Shown in pieces: positions 11,697 through 64,000 of a DNA stretch of 64,000 bases. The position numbers and the translations under genes were made by a program. The stretch is taken from contig OX439131.1 in NCBI GenBank assembly GCA_949318235.1, forward strand, positions 35,420,805 through 35,484,804. Reading direction: 5' to 3'. The DNA is from Ecdyonurus torrentis (lineage: Eukaryota; Arthropoda; Insecta; Ephemeroptera; Heptageniidae). How positions within the stretch are numbered: position 1 is the first letter of the stretch; each line of letters starts with the position of its first letter. Under the pieces are notes generated by a model. That model searched no databases, had not been told where the DNA came from, and was given only the letters and a program-made list of their open reading frames with translations.

Positions 11697-12344
11697 TATA
11701 TAATTATACTGTACTATAATAAACACTTAACACAAAAATTCTCAAGACCTTCCAAACAAGAAAGAAAGGCTATTTTATTCTTCTCGATTCAAGAAACTCG
11801 ATTAGATATTGATTTCTCTATATAATAATTAATATATATCCCTCAACTTTTGGATTTTTTTTTTCCCGTGTCATAACCCTTTATTTTACTAAAAACGTCA
11901 TAATATACGGCATGAGTTGCAAATAAATATAGTATGTAAATATATTATAATCGGTTATTTTATTTTTATTTCATTATGTTATAACATAACGTTATTATAT
12001 AATTTATTATAGGCATACAGGAAAAGTTGGAATTTAGAGGATGAATAATTGAAGTATCACAAAACTTATTCTATGTGTAATGAATGCGATACCAAATTAT
12101 TACTGTCGTAATTTCGATTATTTGATGATTTATCTTACGAAGCAAGAGGATACAGTTTGTAAAGGTAAATAATTTATTTAAAAAAATCTTACCGTGACTT
12201 ATTCCTGCGTAGAGGTGATGTGACGCCGATCATTGCAAACATTATGTTCAAACACGGAGCAACATTTGCATTTGTTCATTTGCATTTGCACATTGAAAAT
12301 TTTCCGTGTGTGACATATCGCAGGTCATATACTGCATTTTATGA
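11697..12344. other. Intergenic AT-rich sequence
   Basis: No gene or repeat structure recognised between the mariner remnant and the hAT element. Confidence 0.5.
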
Positions 12345-12352
12345 CAAATATA

Positions 12353-12508
12353 CAGACATGGCCAGCGCTCTTTTAAAATGAGCTCGCTCGCGCTCTGCGC
12401 TCGCGATCACGATTATGAGCGTGCTCGCGCTTCGCGCTCGCAAATTTGCTTATGAGCGTGCTCACGCTCTCGATCTTGCAAAATAGGAGCGGGCTCTTCT
12501 TTCGCTCC

Positions 12509-12593
<85 letters not shown>

Positions 12594-12594
12594 G

Positions 12595-12647
<53 letters not shown>

Positions 12648-13093
12648 GTATATATAATATATATATATGTAAAAGAATATATATATTTATAGAAAAATTT
12701 ATACGTACACACTCATCCCAGCTGTTGCCTTTAATGCGATGCTGCCCGATTAAATATACTTTCATGCACCTTTTTTTAAACCTCTTGCTATATAAGCAGA
12801 GATTACTAAATACCTGATCGTCTTGTGCTTCATTTTCACAAAATCAGCAACACTTATTAATAGAAATATCCCATAAAGTTAATTTGGAAAGCAAATTAAA
12901 ATGAAGAGGCACTTTAATATTACATAAAATATTGCAACGTGATATACTAAAATTTGCAATGTAACAAAATAAAATGTTTCGAACTGACCACTAGGACACT
13001 TCACCTTTGACTGAAGTGGTGCTGTTTGCAAAGAAGAAGGTAAAAAAAAAAATAATAATAATAAAATAAAATAACTAACCACCCCCTTTTCCC

Positions 13094-13124
<31 letters not shown>

Positions 13125-13509
13125 CATTTCATTTAAATATTGAGAAGAGATAAAATTCAGGTGATTTTTTTAACCCTTCTGTTCCCTTTTGAAATTCTTT
13201 AAAAGTTGACATTGAAAAGCTATTCAATGCGAAGTCCGAGGTTGCAGGTAAAACGCTTAATTGCAACACCTGTAACATTCACGTCTCTACGCGGCGCCAA
13301 CGGCATCAATTGATGTATTGAAATGTTTTGTACAGAGAGGGAAAGAATGCTTCCTGTCTGCTTTCTACCAAAAATATTCCTAATCCTTTTCAGTCTGATG
13401 TTTAATCTTTCGTATGGTTTTCCAAGAATACACAAATTTTAAAAAAGAAGGATATATATATACTGTATATAAAAAAAATGGAGTTACTTGTATTGTTTTG
13501 TCTTTTTTT

Positions 13510-13540
<31 letters not shown>

Positions 13541-13741
13541 GAGCAACTTTCGTCTTTACAAGCTGTAAAAAAAAGTAGATAAATATTGAGCTATGATCGA
13601 GTCGCTCTGCTCACAATATTTTGATCGCACTCACGATCACGCTCGCGACTTTATTAATTGATTGACGCTCCCGCTCCGCTCACAATTTTTGAGCGCCCTC
13701 ACGTGAGCGTCGCTCAAACAAGACGCTCATGCCCATGTCTG
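12353..13741. mobile_element. hAT-type DNA transposon, non-autonomous (family H2)
   Basis: The termini are inverted repeats: CAGACATGGCCAGCGCTC at the left, and GACGCTCATGCCCATGTCTG at the right. Both are flanked by a perfect 8-bp direct repeat CAAATATA (12345-12352 and 13742-13749). About 140 bp inside each end is packed with GAGCG/CGCTC motifs in both orientations, like the subterminal transposase-binding arrays of hAT elements. The 1,389-bp interior holds two long (TA)n tracts and poly-T. No intact transposase is seen; a short - strand open frame at 13220-13435 has no recognisable domain. Confidence 0.92.
12510..12668. repeat. (TA)n microsatellite pair
   Basis: Two long TA tracts with a repeated AATGTATATATAATATAT interruption, so the interruption itself has been duplicated. 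They lie inside the H2 hAT element. Confidence 0.95.
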
Positions 13742-13749
13742 CAAATATA

Positions 13750-14767
13750 TAATTGACATAAAGTATGATGACTATTAAGTTATTATTTTCACATCATAAG
13801 TACATAAAAATTTACACACAGAACTTATTATAAACCACTTATTAAAAAAATTGAACAGGTTCCATATCAAATATGTCTCTTATATACACACGACATCTCT
13901 CAACTGACTGACTGAGGAGAAAACTACTATCACCGACGGCTGCTATATTACTCAAAACAGGATGGAAGGTAGGTAGTCTTGAACTTTGAACTCTGGTGAT
14001 TTTTTTTTTTTTTTTTTTTTTTTATTATAAATAAGAGCAAAATATTAAAGAAGGAGACGCTTTTCAATGGTCGTTCACAATCGTTTGATTTTTAATAAGT
14101 TTTACATACTATTTTGGTTTCTAATCACAGGTAAAACATTTTCGTCGAGGAAAACACTTAAAATTACAACACATATTTGTATTGCACAACGTGTGTTTTG
14201 TTTATGTACCGAAATAAAATGAATAACTTTCAATTTTAGTGATGCATTTCAGTCTATAGTTGTGAATTTTTTTTATTCCTTTCGGTACGAGTATTATATT
14301 TCAAGAGGACACATCATTCAGGAAAGATGCGTGTGATTGATAGGAATAGACCATAGCGTGCGTTGACTTTCCACGGTTTCACTACGCGTTTAATTGTTTG
14401 TGTGTTTTAGTTTGTGCGTGTTAGTTGTTACCAATTAAAACTATATTTATATATATTATTAAAACTATAATATAATGATATTATTTGTTTCAATATTGCA
14501 TTTTAATTTAAAAAATATTCACTGTTTATGTCTTTATTCGCTTATGATATAATATATTCATTCACTATATTCACACGTGTGACGTGTTATTAATAATTTA
14601 CTGTTTATTTTTTTACGCATCAACACTGATGGTTTAAAATAATATTATATTATTAATATTATCACCTAATTATTTGATTTTTTTCTTATTTCATTTCCAA
14701 TCCAGCTATATAGATTGTAAACAGCTTGAAAACATTACAATTTTTTTTTGCCTGCTTTATTTCCTTG

Positions 14768-14827
<60 letters not shown>

Positions 14828-17040
14828 TAAATAATAATAATAATAAATCAGATATTGATGCTTACATATATATAATACCATTTCGAACTTCATTATTTTT
14901 CCTCTAAAAGTCAGTAAAATTTGAATGGTTCACATCTTCACACATTATATTGCTTGATACACATTTTAAACTTTAATTCTAAATGTTTTATTTTCCACGT
15001 TATCTTAGAGTTTCTTCTCTGTCTTAATTAAAACAAAGAACAGGCTGAGGCAGCTCAAGTGTGCATTTCCATTTTATATCTTGACGGGACTTTAATATAG
15101 TAAAAGTGTACTGAACTAAAAAAATATACTTGTAACATGATAACAGAATATGACATATAATATAATGATAATAATAATCATATATTGATGCACGATACTA
15201 TATACATATATAATTAAATAATTAAGTTATACTCTGGTCCTCAACTTGGCACAAGTAAAATATAAGGTATATGTGTTAAAAAAAAAATAAGAATTACAGT
15301 CAATTAAAAATAAAAAAACAATTCTACGATTTCTTAAACTGTCATACATAATATAGGCCATATGTTTAACGCAAATATCTAGGATAATAATAATGTTGTA
15401 TATCAACTCAACTGAAAATAACAACAAAATATTAAGAGCGCACTGATAACCCCGATAACACTTTTTTTTTATGTTATTTGTAAAAATATAGGAAGAAAAA
15501 AATCCTTTCAAGCATGTTTGTTGTTGTTTATTTAATTTGTTTCAGAAATTATAACAAATGATTTAAAATACAGTAAATACAATGCAATTAAAATAAAATT
15601 AAGATGCAGCTTAGAGTGCTTTGTATGGAGGAAATGAAAACAGTAGAAATATTTATAAACAATTAAACGTGACACTTTTTTTTTGACGTTTTTGATGTGA
15701 TATTATAAGATATTGAGGAAAAAACGCGAGTAAAATATGCCAATATTATTATTATTCGAAAATCATTAACTTTGTCGTGATTGAAATTATAAGTTTATAT
15801 TATAAAAATTAAATGCAATTGCGTTATTATCTATTTTACAATCCCTTATTGGATGCGCCTGACTTTTCTGATACAAAACTTTTGAACCATATAAATCAAA
15901 ACAGGAGTTTCGTGGAAAAAGATAAGAAACTGCTTTTTTTATTATTATTATTTTTTTTCAATTTTTCTGATAGTGGCAAGGTGGTTAATTGCAGACTCAC
16001 AAACACCACACACACACACACACACACACAACGACTGTTAAATTAGTACATTTCCTTTTTTTTTTTTTTTTTTTTTTTTTTTCTTTTTTTTACCATAGAA
16101 ATTACAAATTGGCCTGATTGTCACGAATTTGAAAAAAAAAATTCTTTATAATTATGGCTCATGGGCTCATGGCTATAGTAAAAGTTTATTAAATCTTAGA
16201 GAAATATATGACAATAAAATTTAAAGCGAGTCCATATACGCTTTCAAAGGATTTAATATTTTGAATCGCACATGGCAGTATATTAGCTATTGCGATTACA
16301 ATTTATTATTCAAATAATTATTTGTTTTATTTTATAATGATATATCAAATATGACATTTTAAGCACAGTAAAAATAAATCATCTGTAAATAATGAGTAAA
16401 ATAATCATTGTAAATCAGAATAATTATCTTATAATGGTAATAATTTGACTGCTGTAACATTTAATTTTATCTTTCCTAATTAAATTTTAATTAAGTTATT
16501 TTATATACGTAACTATACCTCGATCAATACATTCGGACAGATAAAAAGGTATACTGTATGCTTGTCAGCATTAATAATATCTTGAACTCATATAATGATA
16601 CACATAATCTTCATAAATAAATTATACGAAAGAGATACAATAAAGAAGGAAAGGGTATATGTTTTAGTCGTGTCAATTAAAAATGTTGTCATCATTAGCA
16701 CTTTATTTATTACAACGGACATTCGAACACTTTGATTGAATAACCGTTTTGAAATACGTATTTACAATATAAAACTGCACATTTAATATAATTTTGCTGA
16801 GTTATCTTCTATTATTTGTTTCTTATTGTATTTTTTTTATATGTCAATGCGCACAATTATTAAATTACTGTTCATTGTTTGATAAACATTTATAAATACA
16901 ATCATATACTGGTTAAAATTCCAGAAATTTAATTTACTTTTCTACATAATTTTTATGGAGGGAAATTTTAAATTTACTATGTTTAAACCAATGAAAATAA
17001 ATAAGAGGCGGGGCAATTTCATAAATAGAAACTACAGTTA
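13750..17040. other. Intergenic AT-rich sequence
   Basis: No gene recognised. It contains a (TA)n tract at 14772-14825, a (CA)n tract at about 16004-16031 and several poly-T runs. Confidence 0.6.
14772..14825. repeat. (TA)n microsatellite
   Basis: Uninterrupted TA tract of about 54 bp in the intergenic region. Confidence 0.95.
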
Positions 17041-17049
17041 CCTGGTTCC

Positions 17050-17389
17050 TTTAAGTGAACAGGTGGGAAAAAAGGTTGGCCGCCGCGGTGCGCGCTCGCT
17101 TGTCTCGCGGTTTTTACTTTGCATCAGTCGCGGGAGTGTGTTCACGATGTGAGAACGACGGTCGGTCGGTTAGTGTGTGTTGTGTGTGTCGTACACTCTT
17201 TGAGATTCATTCGCGCCGCGAGAGAAACATGACACTTTACTAAAACTTATACGTATAGAAATAAAAAATAAATAAGCGCTATAAAGTATACAGTGTCTGC
17301 TTATGAAGCAAGTAAGTGAGTATAAGTAACGCAATATATGTATATACATACGAAAGAGTATAGAATGTGTTAAGTAAGTGAGAGGCGGT
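17050..17389 (+). promoter_or_regulatory. Main promoter and 5' leader of the RhoGAP gene
   Basis: An abrupt rise in GC content at 17070-17230 within AT-rich surroundings precedes the first coding exon. It includes TCAGTCG at 17124-17130, matching the arthropod initiator consensus TCAGTY. The leader then runs without a good acceptor to the ATG at 17390. The start site is inferred. Confidence 0.5.
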
Positions 17390-61131
<43,742 letters not shown>

Positions 61132-61287
61132 CCTTGTGATCAATGACTGCTAGTCTGTACATATTATTAATTATAATACAATTGGTTTAATTTAACCTTG
61201 CTGTGTTTTATTAAGTCAATAATATATTTAAGATCTTATTAGGACAATCGCGGCTGGGTTATATAAGTATACACGGCGATGAATATC

Positions 61288-61333
61288 AATAAAAAAGTGG
61301 ATATATAACATAATGTTATATTTAGAGAATAAA
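61288..61333 (+). other. RhoGAP polyadenylation signals
   Basis: AATAAA at 61288-61293 and 61328-61333, about 160-200 bp after the stop codon. These are the nearest candidates for the 3' end. Further hexamers lie downstream. Confidence 0.5.
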
Positions 61334-62760
61334 TTTTCATCAAAGACTATAATATAATAATATCTATAAAATGATAATGGTTTGGTGCTAAGCTGAAGTC
61401 TCCATCTAAAAATAGAGGAGATTTCTTATGCCTTATATTACAATCAAACCTCGACCATGTTATGTATTGTGATTTTAGAATATTAAATTTATAAAAAAAT
61501 ATGTATTGTCTTCAACTTTCATTCTGATACTGGTGACCTACTAGTCGCTATATGTTTACGTTTGACCTTAAATATAGGGGACGAGAAAAAAAGAATAATA
61601 AAGAAGGTTGATTATAATTTTTAAAAATGTCTGTTACACACTGTATTATGTTATGCGTAAATAAGATAGTGTCGCGGAAATAAAATTATTGTAAACCTAC
61701 ATACTTTATAGTATATCAAAATATTTCTTTATTTCAATATATCGTATAATTTATCTGTTGATGAATATTTTTTTTTTATTTAAGAAACATTAAAAATTTT
61801 TCATCATCATATTTTATTTATATATTTTTTTAATCAAAAACATTACTTGAGAAAGAAAAAAAAATTGTAAAGTATATATTATGGTTTACCGACATGATAT
61901 TGTAAATATTGTAAGATTTTTGTGAAAATGCTCAGTTATTGTTTAAAAAAAAATGTTAAAGCATTCCTTCGCATTCACAAAATCATTTTGCTTATTGTGT
62001 TTGCATTAGTATGTTATAATAATTCAATAAAAATAAATAATTTACTTCCAGTGATATTTTTCTTGTTTTTCTTTAATTACAACACCACTCTAATAAATTT
62101 AAAATATAATCTGCATGATGAAGGTAAATAATGTCATATTATTATTAAGATTTTTTTCCTGTATCAATTATCAATTTCAGGTCAGATAAAAGTCAATATA
62201 GTGTTTTATTACAAATTATATTAATCTATGATACCATTCAATTATTTATCCTTATCTTTTATATATTTGATATTGTTACAGTTTTTGGTAACTTCTATTT
62301 GTACAAATTTGTTCCAAATAACGATATTATATTCATGTTAAAAATAATGTTATCTAAAAACCATCCAAACATTATTGAAAAGTCGATATTCTATTTTCTT
62401 TTATTGATATCTCCCCTCACCCATCTCAACTAAAATAAAGCCTATAAATTATATTACTGAATGATATAAATTTCAATATAGTATTATTATATGCACGTGC
62501 TAGGGATCATGAAAACTTACTGTATTTATTTTTAGACACAGGCAATTATTATAGGTATACATATAAGTACGTCTGAATTTCTTAATAGAAAGTTTAGTCA
62601 TGTTGCTTCTATTGATTTTAGTTATTATGTATTTGGTTCTTAAAGAACAATTTCTTTAATTATTACATTTTGTTGGTCTGTAAGTATAATATTTTTTATA
62701 TTGGCTTTCTTGAAAAATTACTGAATGATGAATTTGTAATAAACACAAATTAATTATGCA
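61334..62760. other. 3' flanking AT-rich sequence
   Basis: No gene recognised. It contains short open frames of homopolymer-rich codons only. It may include an extended 3' UTR. Confidence 0.55.
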
Positions 62761-62761
62761 C

Positions 62762-62930
62762 GAAAATAATAAATTACGCAATTTATGCTGCAATTATGTT
62801 AAATATCATAAATTATGCTAAATTAGAATAACATAATTAATTATGCTGCATAACATAATTAGTATGCGAATAGCATAAATTATGCTGTATTGAACAAATT
62901 GTGCTGAAAATGAGCTAGCATAATTATTAC
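62762..62930. repeat. TTATGC-rich repeat, unit 1
   Basis: About 170 bp, dense in ATAAATTATGCT and its complement. It shares AATAAATTACG, AATTTATGCT and AACAAATT-TGCT-AAAATGA in the same order with 63769-63945. It is also rich in short inverted repeats. Confidence 0.75.
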
Positions 62931-63768
62931 GTATAGTTATTTGTGTCAGTGTGAAAACGTTTTTTTTTTTAATGTTAATTGAATAGAAGTGAAATATACG
63001 TAAATCAGATCAATGACATCAAAATTGGAATGCGTTTTGACGCTTATTAAGTCAGAGTGAGCCTGAAAAAAAAAAAAAAATAGTGCACAAAAGGTGGTGT
63101 ACCAACTATAAACAAAAAATTATTATTTTCGCTCGCTAAAGAATAACAATAATAATAATATTATTGTATGCTGTACGTACTTATGCAGAGATAGTAGTTG
63201 AATGCACTGCATATTGCACTTTCACGAGCGAATGTAAGATAAGAAAATATGAGATTATGCATGGTAGCTAAATTGCGACACATTGACAACTGACGGTCAC
63301 TGGAGGATTAGAGGGTGCGGGTGAGAAAGAGCTCAGCGAGCACGTGTTTGTTCATACGCACAGTGAAGCCTCGGTAACACGTAAGCAATTATCGCAGTAG
63401 ACATATACGTATATGTATACGTACGTACTTAAAAAAATAAACTTGAAATAAAGCCAAGAACAAGGGTGAACTAGAGTCCTGTCACATTCTCTGATATACA
63501 CCAATTAAATTTGGCCTATCCTTTATACAAATGTCACTTTATGCATTAAGATTGACGTAAAAAATTCAATATGAGTTCTTTCCAATATCATTTTAGTTTC
63601 AGATTTTTATATATTTTTTAAATATAACCTATACGTATATAAATGTCAACAAAGCTTATTATATAGATTTTTTTATCTTTCCTGTTCATAATAGAGTACT
63701 CTAGAAGAGTTTTTCTAGTTCATAAGAGCGAGACAAATTAAACATCATTATGTACGTTCACATAAAGA
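62931..63768. other. Sequence between the two TTATGC repeats
   Basis: AT-rich, except for a GC-richer segment at about 63260-63380. No gene or exon is recognised. The GC-richer part could belong to the promoter of a gene beyond the window. Confidence 0.4.
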
Positions 63769-63945
63769 ATAAATTACGTAATTTATGCTATATTTATGTC
63801 ATTATAGCATAAATGATGTTAGATTACAAAATCAATAATTATGCTATACAACGTAATATTTATACAATGTAAAATATGCAGTAGATCATAAAATTATGTT
63901 GGGATGAACAAATTATGCTAAAAATGACCTAATATTACTATAACA
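63769..63945. repeat. TTATGC-rich repeat, unit 2
   Basis: Diverged direct repeat of 62762-62930, about 1 kb downstream. Starts AATAAATTACGTAATTTATG and ends with AACAAATTATGCTAAAAATG. Confidence 0.75.
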
Positions 63946-64000
63946 ACATATTTACTTTTGTTTCTCGTTAAAAATCTTCAATAAATGAATATTAAAACTT

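Noticed and set aside
12373..12765. Open frames rich in Tyr-Ile over (TA)n tracts (also at 28048-28245 and 25901-26254)
   Set aside because: They are products of translating dinucleotide repeats, without domain content or splice support.
13220..13435. Possible hAT transposase piece inside the H2 element
   Set aside because: No hAT motif, zinc finger or dimerisation domain is recognisable in this or other frames.
14331..14400. GATAGGAATAGACCA resembling the start of the T1 MITE
   Set aside because: Similarity stops after about 12 bases; the rest does not match the family.

Overview
The window is a piece of a very AT-rich arthropod genome, most likely an insect. It has spliced genes with GT-AG introns, long (TA)n, (GA)n/(CT)n and (TTC)n microsatellites, and DNA transposons of the hAT and mariner types. 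I cannot name the species; the class is inferred from gene structure and repeat content.

Two protein-coding genes can be assembled exon by exon, both on the + strand. The first (2295-8983, 8 coding exons, 272 aa) is Ras suppressor protein 1, a leucine-rich-repeat adaptor of the ILK-PINCH-parvin integrin adhesion complex. The second (17390-61131, 17 coding exons, 1703 aa) is a Rho GTPase-activating protein of the ARHGAP12/15/27 group, with SH3, three WW, PH and RhoGAP domains in that order. Every exon junction in both models is phase-consistent, and both open reading frames close exactly. Both products belong to adhesion and actin control, but nothing in the sequence shows that they are co-regulated.

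Layout: 1-2150 is upstream sequence with microsatellites and a MITE fragment. 2150-9131 is RSU1, with MITEs and a 1.4-kb hAT element in its introns. 9132-17050 is intergenic and holds a decayed mariner and a 1.39-kb hAT element. 17050-17389 is the promoter/5' leader of the RhoGAP gene. 18662-40752 is its 22-kb first coding intron, carrying a nested composite transposon and a GC-richer island with a possible alternative first exon. 40753-61131 holds the remaining exons, interspersed with MITEs and further candidate internal promoters. 61132-64000 is 3' flank with a diverged pair of TTATGC-rich repeats.

The most notable observations are: a hAT insertion whose 8-bp target duplication is the 5' splice site of RSU1 exon 4; three hAT elements with perfect 8-bp target duplications and a fourth in a (TA)n tract; a mariner and a MITE nested inside one hAT-like element; about ten perfect TGACGTCA palindromes, half of them carried by two MITE families; and several phase-0 candidate alternative first exons that would give RhoGAP isoforms lacking SH3 or SH3 plus WW domains. 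No CRISPR array, operon, rRNA or convincing tRNA gene was seen.
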